DNA from: Microbacterium sulfonylureivorans
GTDB taxonomy: Bacteria; Actinomycetota; Actinomycetes; Actinomycetales; Microbacteriaceae
Reading direction: 5' to 3'
Length of the DNA: 64,000 bases
NCBI RefSeq assembly: GCF_003999995.1
Contig: NZ_RJAD01000001.1
Location: 496,001-560,000 of the forward strand
Position numbers and translations under genes: made by a program. Positions 17,685-26,554 of this stretch are shown here, piece after piece; position 1 is the stretch's first letter; each line of letters starts with the position of its first letter. A model generated the notes under the pieces. It was not told where the DNA came from. It was given only the letters and a program-made list of their open reading frames with translations, and ran no database searches.

Positions 17685-17898
17685 GAGGACTCTCCGATGG
17701 TGAGGGGAACGCTCGATGACGAGGCGGAGCCGGGCGACGGCATCCGAACAGAGCGGATCTCAGGTTACGACGAACCTGCGACACCGGAAGACCCGCTTTG
17801 TACGCCCTCAGCGAAGACCGACCCGGACCCGCACCCGGTCGGCGAACACGGAGCTCAGATCCCGGCGCCCTCCCGCCCCGTCCTGCAGGATGGCCGGT

Positions 17899-18645
17899 AT
17901 GGACGCTGTCGAGGTCGTCGTCGCCCACAGCCAGCGCGCGACGCTGCGGGTGGGCGATGTGTTCCTGAAAGTCGACGGCGACCCGGCGCACGCCGACGTC
18001 GAGATCCGGGCGATGGCCATGGCGCCCGTTCCGACCCCGGAGATCCTGTGGCGCGAGCCGCCGGTGCTCGCGATCGCCGCCGCGCGCGGCACGGCCCTCG
18101 GCGTCCTCGGCGAGCCGTCCCCCGCGTCGCCGAGGGCGTGGGCGGCGGTGGGCGCCGCGGTCCGGCAGCTGCACGAGACGCCGGCGCCGCCCTGGCCGGG
18201 ACCCCGGCTCGACGACATCGCGGCGGAGCTCGACGGCGAGTGCGCGTGGCTGCTCGCCGACGCCGTCCTGCCCGCCGAGGTGGTGCGCCGCAACCGCGAG
18301 ATCGCGCAGGCCGCGCTCCGGCCGTGGACACCGGTGTTCATCCACGGCGACCTGCAGATCACCCACGTCTTCATCGACGGCGACGAGGTCACCGGCATCA
18401 TCGACTGGTCCGAGGCCGCCCCCGGCGACGCCATGTTCGACCTCGCCACGCTGACACTCGGGCACGAGGAGCATGTGGACGATCTGCTCGCCGGCTACGG
18501 GCCAGGCGCAGACCGGGATGTGATCCGGGCCTGGTGGTCGCTGCGCAGCCTGATCGCGTCGCGCTGGCTGATCGAGCACGGCTTCGATCCGGACGCGCCG
18601 GGATGCGAGTTCGACGTTCTCAGATCCCGGATGCTCGACCCCTAG
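17899..18645 (+). CDS. APH/choline-kinase-like phosphotransferase
   Basis: A 248-residue aminoglycoside-phosphotransferase-fold protein. The catalytic loop reads FIHGDLQITHVFID, with catalytic Asp and a Thr-His replacing the usual xxN-type spacing. The metal-binding Asp is in VTGIIDWSEAAPGDAMFDLA. The N-terminal lobe keeps the kinase Lys in VFLKVDGD. ATG 17899 has AGGA eight bases upstream; ATG 17890 is an alternative, and the longer upstream frame looks non-coding. The natural substrate is unknown, and such chromosomal genes rarely confer aminoglycoside resistance. Confidence 0.85.
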   Translation: MDAVEVVVAHSQRATLRVGDVFLKVDGDPAHADVEIRAMAMAPVPTPEILWREPPVLAIAAARGTALGVLGEPSPASPRAWAAVGAAVRQLHETPAPPWPGPRLDDIAAELDGECAWLLADAVLPAEVVRRNREIAQAALRPWTPVFIHGDLQITHVFIDGDEVTGIIDWSEAAPGDAMFDLATLTLGHEEHVDDLLAGYGPGADRDVIRAWWSLRSLIASRWLIEHGFDPDAPGCEFDVLRSRMLDP

Positions 18646-18722
18646 TCGCGGGATCGCCTCAGCCACCAGGTCCGGGGCGTGGGCGTGGGCTCCCTCGCAG
18701 ACGCGCTCTCACGCCCGTCCGG

Positions 18723-19082
18723 TCAGCCCGGGCCGTCGGGGTGCATCAGGTCGTAGGCTCGCGACACCTTTCTCGGTACGACCATCCGCCACGCATCGAC
18801 GACGAGCTCGCGGGCCTCGGACGGATCCAACGATGAAAGGTCGGCGCGCACCCAGTTGAAGCGCAAGTCCGAGTCATCCGGCATCCGGAACTTGGCGGGG
18901 GACCCGCCGACCAGCGCCGCACGCTCCTCTCTCGGGAACGCGAACTCCATCGCGGTCTCATCGCGAGAGAACGCCACGTAGACCAGCTGACCGACCCGGA
19001 ACTTCAGGCGGCCGCGCACGTACACCTCGTACGATCGCTCCAGCTCGGAACCCAGCGCGCGAACGTCCAAGACCGTCGCCAT
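18723..19082 (-). CDS. MmcQ/YjbR-like protein
   Basis: A 119-residue protein resembling the MmcQ/YjbR (CyaY-like) family: short, with VYVAFSRDETAMEF followed by FRMPDDSDLRFNWVRADLSSLDPSEARELVVDAWRMVVPRKV. The late W-R-M...P residues fit the family. GGAGG lies eight bases before ATG 19082, which rules out the longer start at 19106. Members are suggested to bind DNA, but function is not established. It converges with the phosphotransferase gene. Confidence 0.72.
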   Translation of the reverse strand: MATVLDVRALGSELERSYEVYVRGRLKFRVGQLVYVAFSRDETAMEFAFPREERAALVGGSPAKFRMPDDSDLRFNWVRADLSSLDPSEARELVVDAWRMVVPRKVSRAYDLMHPDGPG

Positions 19083-19118
19083 GCTCGACTCCCTCCGCAC
19101 CGTCACTCACACGGAACG

Positions 19119-20048
19119 TCACTGCTCGAGGAACCGCACCGGGAGGTCGGCGATCTCGAGCCCCGACGACCTGATCGTCTCCTCGATCGCCGCCCGCTGC
19201 TCGACCGGAGCGACGATCTGCACCTTGTCGATCCCGTCGATCGGCGTGCCGCCGCCGTCGGCCCAGAAGCTCACTGCCCGGCTCTCGGCGAGGTCGGTGA
19301 GCAGTGCGAGATACCGTCCACCGTCGCGCGACTCGAAGACGACGCCGAGATTCGCCGAGTTGATCTCGACCGCCCCGTCCGCATCGAGACCGGCGGCGAC
19401 GAGGAGGTCGTCGGCGTGCTCGACGAGCGGCAGGAGGTGGGTGAACCCCGCCGGCTTCTCCTCCTCGAGCGCGACGAGGGAGAGCACGTCGTCGTTCCAG
19501 ATGGTCGGCTGAACAGCGAGGCCCGGCGCGACCCGATCGAGTTCGTCGATGAGACGCACCGCATCGAACCCGAAATCCAGACACCGCGCGTCGTCGGCGT
19601 CCGTGTCCGCGGCGGTGGGCGCCGCGTGGAGCGACACCTCGGCTGCCCCAGGCGTCCGCACGCGGATCGACCAGGTGACGGCGTCGGGATAGTCGCTCGA
19701 GCAGGCCGCTTCGAGCAGCCCGGGGACTCCGGCCTGGTCCACCGCGACGGAGACCCACGAGGTCGGGTTCGAGAACGTCGGCGCCTCGACCCACCGTTCC
19801 TTGTCGACGCCGCTGACACCGGGGAGGCTCTCCAGCTGAGCCTCGAGCTCGTCGAAGTCCGCACTCGGACGGTCGAAGTGCGTTTCATCGACCATCCACC
19901 CGAGGATCACAAGAGCGCCGGTCACGACGCCCACGATCGCGAGGACGAGAACCGCCAGCCACACCCGCCTGCGGGTCGTCGTGCGACGGCGAGCGGCGTC
20001 CTGACCCGCGGGCGCGGGGTTCGTCTCCGGACTGAGCGTCGTGGACAT
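19119..20048 (-). CDS. Hypothetical single-pass membrane protein
   Basis: A 309-residue protein I do not recognise. About 27 polar and basic residues (QDAARRRTTTRRR) precede one transmembrane helix (VWLAVLVLAIVGVVTGALVIL). A large domain, probably extracellular, follows from residue 52. It holds acidic alpha/beta-looking sequence with two cysteines (EAACSSDYP and DARCLDFGF) that could form a disulfide. No catalytic motif is apparent. It lies between the YjbR-like and the VWA genes on the same strand. Confidence 0.72.
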   Translation of the reverse strand: MSTTLSPETNPAPAGQDAARRRTTTRRRVWLAVLVLAIVGVVTGALVILGWMVDETHFDRPSADFDELEAQLESLPGVSGVDKERWVEAPTFSNPTSWVSVAVDQAGVPGLLEAACSSDYPDAVTWSIRVRTPGAAEVSLHAAPTAADTDADDARCLDFGFDAVRLIDELDRVAPGLAVQPTIWNDDVLSLVALEEEKPAGFTHLLPLVEHADDLLVAAGLDADGAVEINSANLGVVFESRDGGRYLALLTDLAESRAVSFWADGGGTPIDGIDKVQIVAPVEQRAAIEETIRSSGLEIADLPVRFLEQ

Positions 20049-20146
20049 CGCATCCGCCTCCTGACGAGGCCAGACGTCCCCGTCGGTTCGACCGTACCGC
20101 GTCGGGCGAGGCTGAACCGATGTCGATCGGATCGCCGAAGGCCGCC

Positions 20147-21850
20147 CTAGCCGCAGTTCGGGCGGCAGCCGCGCTGCGTGACGGCGTCGACGAGCACCGT
20201 GCCGATGTCCGTCGGCTGCAGCGCCTGATACGCCGCACCGTCGGTGGCGGCGGCGATCTGCTCGAGGGCGGCTTGGTCGGTGTCGGGTCCGTAGCCGATC
20301 GCGATGACGGCGACGGGCTTAGCCGGATCCCGGAGCTTCTCCAGTTCCGCAAGCAGCCCCGGCAGGTCGAGGCCTTCGTCGTCCTCGTTGAAGCCGTCGG
20401 TGTTGAGCAGGACCAGGTTGACCTGACCGGGGACATACGTCTCGCGCATGTACTTCACCGCCGCGAGCACACTGTCGTACAGTCCCGTGCCGCCGCCGAC
20501 GAGGCTGTCGAGCCCGTTCGCCGTGTCGATCGTGCGCTGCTTGTGCGCCGGGTCGCCCAATGCCCCGAACGGGACGATCTCCTGCCAGTCCTGTCCGCCG
20601 ATCCGGCGGCTCGAGAACACCCAGGTGGCGAGCGACGAGTCGGCCGACAGCGAATTGATGGCGCGGACGGCCGCCTGTTCGAACAGGTCGATGCGCCGCA
20701 TGTCGGCCGTTGCCGGCTGGAGCATGGAACCCGAGACGTCGTTGAGCGAGAGCATCCGCGACGGCGCCGTGATCATCTGCCAGGTGCGCAGCGCTTCGGC
20801 CTGGTTGGCGCTGTCGATGGGCTCGGCTGCCGCACCGGCTTCCGCGGCGTTCTCCGTGGCCGAGTCCGGCGCGTTGCCCGCCGCATCGCGCAGCCCGTAC
20901 TCGGCGAGACGGGCGCTGCCCTTCGCAACAGCGGCGGAGAGAGCCTCGACGGACTCGCGTGTGCCGTCCGAGGCGTCGGCGAGCGTCACGAGCGGCACGC
21001 TCACGGCGGGCTTCACATCGGCGGGGTAGATCGGCACCAAGGAGGCCTTCGCGTCCTCGCCGAACTCCAGCAGCGACTGCTCCGTGGTCACGGCGATCGT
21101 CGGCGAGGTGGCAGCGGATGCCGCGGCGAGCGCGTCGGCGGCGGTCGGAACGACGCCCGTGTCGAGGCCGAGCGCGAGCGCGGTGAACGCACGCGCATCG
21201 CCGCCGACGGCCGTCTGCAGAGCGAGCAGCGCCGCGGAACTCGCCGCGACCGTCGACGGATCAGGCAGTACGGCGGCGACCGAACGACCCGCCAGACTCG
21301 AGAACCCGGCGTCCTCGGTCTCGAGAGCGGCCGCGGTCGCCTCGGTCGCCGCGAAGACCACGGGAGTGCTCGCCACGTCGGCGCCGACGACCAGTTCCGC
21401 CGCATCCACGCCCGTGAGCTCCGCCTGGCCGGTCGCCCGCGCCGGCCACATCCCGGAGTCGGGCACCCAGACGTCGAAGTCCGGAGCCGATCCCGCAGCG
21501 AGTGCCGCGGCCGTGACCGAGCTGTCTTCGGCCCGGATGGTCACGTCGGGGCAGTCGGAGCGAGATCCCGTCAGATCGGCGACGATCGCCTCGAGCGCTC
21601 CCGCGACCGCGGGATCCGCGGTGATGCGGAGACTCGACGGCAGGCATTCACCGGTCGACACCGGCTCCTGAGGGGCCCCACCGGAGGCTCCACGCAGGAA
21701 GAGGATGCCGAGCACGGCGATGAGCGCGACGACGAGGACGAGGATGACGCCCAGGAGGACCAGCGAGCGCCTCCGCTGCTGCGCGGCACGCGCGGCCGCA
21801 CGAGTCGGGGCACTGCCGCTGACGGGCGTGTTCGGCTGCATTCGAACCAC
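20147..21850 (-). CDS. Extracellular solute-binding and VWA domain protein
   Basis: A 567-residue protein with a basic N-terminus (RAAARAAQQRRRS) and one hydrophobic helix (LVLLGVILVLVVALIAVLGILFL) that anchors it outside. Residues about 70-330 resemble a type-11 solute-binding domain (PDFDVWVPDSGMWPARA). Residues about 360-560 form a von Willebrand A domain with the MIDAS motif DVSGS and VNLVLLNTDGFNEDDEG. Two late cysteines (RGCRPNCG) end the protein. GTG 21850 has GGAG five bases upstream; ATG 21841 is the alternative. This fusion is common in actinobacteria, where a metal-dependent adhesion or assembly role is suspected. Confidence 0.85.
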   Translation of the reverse strand: MVRMQPNTPVSGSAPTRAAARAAQQRRRSLVLLGVILVLVVALIAVLGILFLRGASGGAPQEPVSTGECLPSSLRITADPAVAGALEAIVADLTGSRSDCPDVTIRAEDSSVTAAALAAGSAPDFDVWVPDSGMWPARATGQAELTGVDAAELVVGADVASTPVVFAATEATAAALETEDAGFSSLAGRSVAAVLPDPSTVAASSAALLALQTAVGGDARAFTALALGLDTGVVPTAADALAAASAATSPTIAVTTEQSLLEFGEDAKASLVPIYPADVKPAVSVPLVTLADASDGTRESVEALSAAVAKGSARLAEYGLRDAAGNAPDSATENAAEAGAAAEPIDSANQAEALRTWQMITAPSRMLSLNDVSGSMLQPATADMRRIDLFEQAAVRAINSLSADSSLATWVFSSRRIGGQDWQEIVPFGALGDPAHKQRTIDTANGLDSLVGGGTGLYDSVLAAVKYMRETYVPGQVNLVLLNTDGFNEDDEGLDLPGLLAELEKLRDPAKPVAVIAIGYGPDTDQAALEQIAAATDGAAYQALQPTDIGTVLVDAVTQRGCRPNCG

Positions 21851-21992
21851 ATGCACTCCGGTGGACGGCGGGTGGGGGGCCCGCAAGGGATACGACTACG
21901 TATCGGGGGGGGAATACGGCGTCGTACGTGGGGATACTCAGTGGAGTAAAGGCGACAGGTCGGGCGGGCCCCCTTGCGCGGGGACGGTCCCG

Positions 21993-22023
21993 GGGCGGGA
22001 GACACCACGTGTCCCCCGCCCCA
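21993..22023 (-). terminator. Hairpin terminator after the 1449-residue GH43 gene
   Basis: Arms of 14 bp with one mismatch and a three-base loop lie just after the stop at 22032 on the minus strand. The stretch 21851-21992, upstream of the VWA gene, also holds a GATAC-N5-GTATC-like palindrome near 21893-21908 and a G-run, but no clear promoter. Confidence 0.75.
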
Positions 22024-22031
22024 GCGACGTG

Positions 22032-25000
22032 TCAGCCGCAGGTCTGGAGTGCGTAGGAGGCGTCGGTCACCGACGACACCGGCTCTCCGTCGCGCGTCCC
22101 GCTCGCCGTGACGGAGACCGCCCCCGCCTCGATGTTCGCGAGGCGCGTGGTGAAGGCCTGCGACGACGACTTCCCCGCCTGGACGGCTCCGACCGTGCGG
22201 TTCCCGTACGGCGTCTGAATCGTCAGAGCCACCGGAACGTCGTCGACGTTCTTGACCTGCACGACGAGCGTCACCTTGCCCGTGACGCATCGGCCCATCA
22301 CCGTGACGTCGACCTCGGGCGGGGCAGCCGGCAGCTCGATCGTCTGCGGGGCGACGCTCTCGAGCGTCGGCACGACGGTCTTGATCAGGCCGTCCGCGCC
22401 GAACTCGATCCTGTCGAGGGTCGTCTCGCGATGGTTGCCGTCGCCGCCGGGCATCGCGAAGCGGTGGTATGCGATGTACCAGTCGTCGGTGCCGGGCACG
22501 TTGATGATCGAGCTGTGACCGGTGGCCTTGATCCCGAGCGAGAGGTCCTTCTGCAGGATCACGCCGCGGTAGGTCCATGGGCCGTTCATGCTCGTCGCCG
22601 TCGCATAGCCGACGCGGTAGTTCTCCGAGCCGGTGTCGTCGATCGCGTAGGTCAGGTGGTACAGCCCGTCGCGGTAGTTGAAGAAGACGCCCTCGCGGAA
22701 GTCCGTCAGCCCCGTGATGCGCTGGTACGTGCCCGCCTTGATCGACACCATGTCGTCGTTCAGCTCCGCCAGCACGGGCGAGCCGTTGCCCCACCCGAGG
22801 TACCACTTGCCCGACACCGGATCGTGGAACGCGGCGGGGTCGATCGCCTGACCCGACGTGACGGCCTCGTTGTTGAGGATCATCGCGTTCGGCTGCGCGA
22901 TGAACGGTCCCTCCGGACTGTCGGCCACCGCGACGCCGATCGTCTTGCGGTTCAGCGACGCGTTGTGGCCGCTGAAGTAGAAGTAGTACTTCTCGTTGCG
23001 TTCGATGATCGTCGGCGCCCACGCGTTGCCCGTCGCCCACGGCACGTCGCCGTTCGCGCCGTCGAGGGTGAGGAACGGCTCGTCCGAGCGCTCCCAGTCC
23101 ACGAGGTTCTTCGAGCTCCACACGTAGAACTCCTTGCCGCCCCAGCCGGCGTAGCCGTCGGAGGTCGCGTAGATGTAGTACGTGTCGCCGAAGACCGCGA
23201 TGTTCGGGTCGGCGTAGAGCCCCGGCAGGACGGGGCTGTTCACGACCGTCGCCTTCATCGTCCACGTCGTGGTCGTCCCGCCCGGCGCGGTGAGCGTATA
23301 CGTCACCGGCTCTGTCATGTCGACGACGGTTCCGGATGCCGGTGCGACGGTCACGCCCGGAGCGGTGGTGAACGTCGGCGCCAGCGCGGTGACGTCGGTG
23401 CCCTTGTTCACGGGGAACACCGCCGTGTGCGCCGCACCTGTGACGATCGGAGCGAGCTTCAGGGCCGAGGCATCCGCCAGCGACACGTCGAGCAGCTGGT
23501 CGGTGACGCCGGCGTTCGCGAGGACCTCGGTGGCCGACAGAGCGCGGTTGTAGACGCGCACGTTGTCGTACCAGCCCTGGACGTAGCCGTCTGCCGAGTA
23601 CAGCGACTTGCCGAGGTAGCCGACGAGATCACTGCCGAGCTGCTCGATCGTCGCGCCGAGCGCCGTGTTCTCGCCGAGCTTCACGCCGTCGGCGTACACG
23701 GTCATCGTCGTGCCGGCGAAGACGACGTCGACGCGGTGCCACTGCCCACTGGCCACCGATCCCGTCACGGCGGACTCGTTCTGCCACGAGCTCTGGGTGA
23801 TCGCGCTGCGCACGTCTCCACCGCGGAGGCGGAGGAAGTAGTACTTGTTCGTGTCCGCACCGAGGGCGAATGTGAAGAAGTTCCCGCTGCTCTTCTCCGA
23901 CTTCACGTCCATCGACACCGTCATGGTGCTCCGACCGTCGAAGAAGCCGGTCGGGAACGACGCGAAGCCGTTGGTCGTGCCGTCGAGCTTGAGGGCCTTG
24001 CCCTTCACCGCATCGGTCGCGACGGCCGCCGTGCCGCTCGCCGTGAGGTCGGCGTTCCCGGCCGAGTCGGCGAGCGTGCCGTCGTCGAAGGTGTACTCGG
24101 CGATCGGCTCGTCCTGCGGCTCTTCGGGCTCTTCCGGCTCCTCGGTGGTGTTGCCGTAGGCCTCGAGCAGTGTCTCCTCCTCGGCGGCCGACAGGCGCAG
24201 GACCGATCCGTGACGGAAGCGCTGGTCGAAGGAGTACTGATCCGCGCCGGAGCCGACCGTGAGCTGCTCGAAGTCGAGGCTCGCCAGCGTGTCGGCGGTG
24301 TGGCCGTAGTAGCCGCTCTGGTCGCCCATCACGGCCCAGCGCTCGTCGGGCAGCTGGTAGACCGTGAGGCCCTCCATCGAGGCGCGCAGCCCGTGCGCGG
24401 CCGCGTCGCCGCGGTCGATCACGCGGGTCCACGGTCCGTCGAGGCTCGTCGCGGTGTCGACGACCGTGAGCCAGTCCGACGTCGAGAAGCGGTAGTAGGT
24501 GTCGCCCTCCTTCGCGATGGTCGAGTCGATGATGTTCGGCCCGGTCGCGCCGTCGCCCTTCTCGTTGAGCGAGGTCCAGATCTCGGGCTCCGTGAAGGTC
24601 ACGAAGTCACGCGTCTTGGTGAGGTACATCCGCAGCGCCCAGTCGTTCGTACCGTCGTCGGTGCGGTCGCGCGCGGCCCAGTACACGTAGTACTCGCCGG
24701 TCGCCTCGTTGTAGGTCGCCTCCGGTGCCCACACGCAGCCGGCCTGGTCGAACCCGGCGAACACGATCCGCTGATCGCTCCAGTTCACGAGGTCGGTGGA
24801 CTCCCACACCACGAGGTTCTGGCTGGCGTTGAGCTGATCCCAGCCCGAGCCGCCGGCCCCGCCGCCCTCGGCGTGCAGGTCGGTGCCGATGATCCAGTAC
24901 TTGTCGCCCTCCGGCGCGCGTACGAGGTGCGGGTCGCGGACGCCCAGGTCGCCGCCGAGGTTCGCGAGGATCGGGGCGTTGTCGTTGAGCTTCGACCAGT

Positions 25001-26381
25001 GCAGGCCGTCCTCGCTGTGCCCGTAGAAGATCTTCTCGTAGCCGCCTTCGGTCGCGAAGTGCGTCCAGAGGTACCCGGCGGTGTAGTCGGTGTCGAGGTC
25101 TGCGGGGGCCGCGGTCACGGTCACCTCGATGGCTCGGGTCGCGGTCGATCCCGGGACGGTCGCCGTCAGGGTGACCGCGGTGTCGGTCGCGCCGCGGGTC
25201 ACGACGCCGGCCGCCTTGCCGCCCTGCGCCGAGGTCGTGATCACGCCTGCCGGCGAGGCGGACCACTCGATGGCGGTGCCGTTGAGGGCGCCCTCCGCCG
25301 GCAGCGTGATGTTGCCGCGGATGTCGTCCGCGTCGACGATCTCGACCGCGTCGAGATCCTCCTGTGCAAGAACGTCTGCGCCGGGGAGTGCGAGCACGGT
25401 CGCGGCGAACGTGCGGGTCTCGGATGCAGCGCCCCGCGTGAGGGTCGCGGTCAGCGTCGCCTCGGCGGCGACATGCCCGGCGGCCGGTCGCGTCACGACG
25501 CCCGCCGCCGTGATCGCCGCGGGATTGCTCGACGCCCACGTGATCGTCGCGCCGTTCACGCCCGTGGCCGGGAGGGTCACGTTCGCCGTCAGTCCGGAGA
25601 GGTCGCCGAGCGACAGGGCCGCGGCATCCCGCTGAAGACGCGTCGCGTCGGCCGGCACCAGGGCCGTGACCTCGGACGCCGAGAGAGCGGCGTCGTAGAT
25701 CCGCACGTCGCGCAGGCTGCCGGCGAGCCGCTTGTCGGCGTTGTACACCGAGCGGCCGAGGTAGTTGGCGGTGGTGACGCCTCCGCCGATCGATCCCGGC
25801 GTGATCGTCACGTTCGTGTTCTGGGCGACCTGGACGCCGTCGAGGTACACGCGCGCCGTGTTCGAGGCGTCGTCGAGGGTGTAGGTGATCGTCTTCCAGA
25901 CGTCGCGCTCGAGGTTGGCGCTGCTGTCCGCCGTCTGCTCGGTCGACCAGTTGCCCGATGCGATCGAGGTCTTGTAGCTGTTTCCGGTGGCGTAGAGGTA
26001 GCCGTTGCCGACGCCGCTCCCGTCGGTGTTGCCGAAGCCGTAGATGAAATACGGCGTGCCCTGCGCGGCGCGCACGAGCACCTCGGCGCTCACGGTGATC
26101 GAGGTGAGGCCCGCCAGCAGGTCGTTCGGCAGCTTCACATAGTCGTCGGTGCCGTCGAGCCGCACGCCCTCTCCCCCGGCGAGCGTCGGAGACCCGACGT
26201 ACGTGCCGTCCCGCCCCGACCCGGACGCATCGACGGCGACCGTGCCGCTCGTCTCGGTGAGGGGGTAATGGGCGACGAGGGTGGTCGCCGCGGCCGCGGG
26301 CTGAATCGCCGTGACCGCACCGGTGAGGCCGATCGCGATGGCCGCGACGGCGGCGAGAGAACGTCGTACAAGAGGCTGCAT
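22032..26381 (-). CDS. Secreted multidomain GH43 protein with two catalytic modules
   Basis: A 1449-residue exported arabinan/xylan-active enzyme. The signal peptide (MQPLVRRSLAAVAAIAIGL..., cut near residue 36) follows ATG 26381, which has AGGAAG upstream. The order is LamG-like domain (about 38-230), two Ig-like repeats (235-420), GH43 module 1 (430-760; VRDPHLVRAP, WAPEATYNEATGEYYVYW, SMEGLTVY), an EPEEPEEP linker, LamG 2 (770-960), GH43 module 2 (1060-1350), and the cysteine-bracketed C-terminal module. In module 2 the likely triad is Asp in YADPNIAVFGD, Asp in AIDPAAFHD and Glu in FREGVFF. Likely activities are alpha-L-arabinofuranosidase or beta-xylosidase. Operator-like sites lie upstream. 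Confidence 0.92.
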   Translation of the reverse strand: MQPLVRRSLAAVAAIAIGLTGAVTAIQPAAAATTLVAHYPLTETSGTVAVDASGSGRDGTYVGSPTLAGGEGVRLDGTDDYVKLPNDLLAGLTSITVSAEVLVRAAQGTPYFIYGFGNTDGSGVGNGYLYATGNSYKTSIASGNWSTEQTADSSANLERDVWKTITYTLDDASNTARVYLDGVQVAQNTNVTITPGSIGGGVTTANYLGRSVYNADKRLAGSLRDVRIYDAALSASEVTALVPADATRLQRDAAALSLGDLSGLTANVTLPATGVNGATITWASSNPAAITAAGVVTRPAAGHVAAEATLTATLTRGAASETRTFAATVLALPGADVLAQEDLDAVEIVDADDIRGNITLPAEGALNGTAIEWSASPAGVITTSAQGGKAAGVVTRGATDTAVTLTATVPGSTATRAIEVTVTAAPADLDTDYTAGYLWTHFATEGGYEKIFYGHSEDGLHWSKLNDNAPILANLGGDLGVRDPHLVRAPEGDKYWIIGTDLHAEGGGAGGSGWDQLNASQNLVVWESTDLVNWSDQRIVFAGFDQAGCVWAPEATYNEATGEYYVYWAARDRTDDGTNDWALRMYLTKTRDFVTFTEPEIWTSLNEKGDGATGPNIIDSTIAKEGDTYYRFSTSDWLTVVDTATSLDGPWTRVIDRGDAAAHGLRASMEGLTVYQLPDERWAVMGDQSGYYGHTADTLASLDFEQLTVGSGADQYSFDQRFRHGSVLRLSAAEEETLLEAYGNTTEEPEEPEEPQDEPIAEYTFDDGTLADSAGNADLTASGTAAVATDAVKGKALKLDGTTNGFASFPTGFFDGRSTMTVSMDVKSEKSSGNFFTFALGADTNKYYFLRLRGGDVRSAITQSSWQNESAVTGSVASGQWHRVDVVFAGTTMTVYADGVKLGENTALGATIEQLGSDLVGYLGKSLYSADGYVQGWYDNVRVYNRALSATEVLANAGVTDQLLDVSLADASALKLAPIVTGAAHTAVFPVNKGTDVTALAPTFTTAPGVTVAPASGTVVDMTEPVTYTLTAPGGTTTTWTMKATVVNSPVLPGLYADPNIAVFGDTYYIYATSDGYAGWGGKEFYVWSSKNLVDWERSDEPFLTLDGANGDVPWATGNAWAPTIIERNEKYYFYFSGHNASLNRKTIGVAVADSPEGPFIAQPNAMILNNEAVTSGQAIDPAAFHDPVSGKWYLGWGNGSPVLAELNDDMVSIKAGTYQRITGLTDFREGVFFNYRDGLYHLTYAIDDTGSENYRVGYATATSMNGPWTYRGVILQKDLSLGIKATGHSSIINVPGTDDWYIAYHRFAMPGGDGNHRETTLDRIEFGADGLIKTVVPTLESVAPQTIELPAAPPEVDVTVMGRCVTGKVTLVVQVKNVDDVPVALTIQTPYGNRTVGAVQAGKSSSQAFTTRLANIEAGAVSVTASGTRDGEPVSSVTDASYALQTCG

Positions 26382-26443
26382 CGTTGCGCTTCCTTCGAGT
26401 GGCCGCGACAGCGCGGCGGAGGCGGGAGGGGCTCCGCGAGCGA

Positions 26444-26492
26444 TGTTAGCGCTCACTAGTCATCGAAGGCAAGCGAAATGATATCGCTCACA
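26444..26492. promoter_or_regulatory. Two LacI-type operator-like sites before the 1449-residue GH43 gene
   Basis: TGTTAGCGCTCACT (26444-26457) and TGATATCGCTCACA (26479-26492) lie 63-111 bases upstream of ATG 26381, spaced 35 bases centre to centre. They share the CGCTCAC half and resemble the TGTTAGCGGTCACA sites at 33066 and 40784. The central CG pair is typical of LacI-family operators. Confidence 0.65.
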
Positions 26493-26512
26493 TCGCGCAG
26501 GGAAGCCGAGCC

Positions 26513-26546
26513 GTGGGCGGCCCGATCAGCGGATCGGACCGCCCAC
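26513..26546 (-). terminator. Hairpin terminator after the 1000-residue GH43 gene
   Basis: Arms of 15 bp with one mismatch, closing on a four-base AGCG loop, lie nine bases beyond the stop at 26555 on the minus strand. Confidence 0.8.
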
Positions 26547-26554
26547 GTCCTCAG

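Noticed and set aside
17716..17898. A longer N-terminus for the phosphotransferase
   Set aside because: The extra 61 residues are Arg/Thr/Ser rich with no similarity to the family, and a ribosome-binding site precedes the later ATG.
21705..26459. A 1584-codon open frame on the plus strand
   Set aside because: It lies exactly opposite the GH43 gene and is rich in Arg, Gly and His with no domain; it is an antisense shadow caused by high GC.
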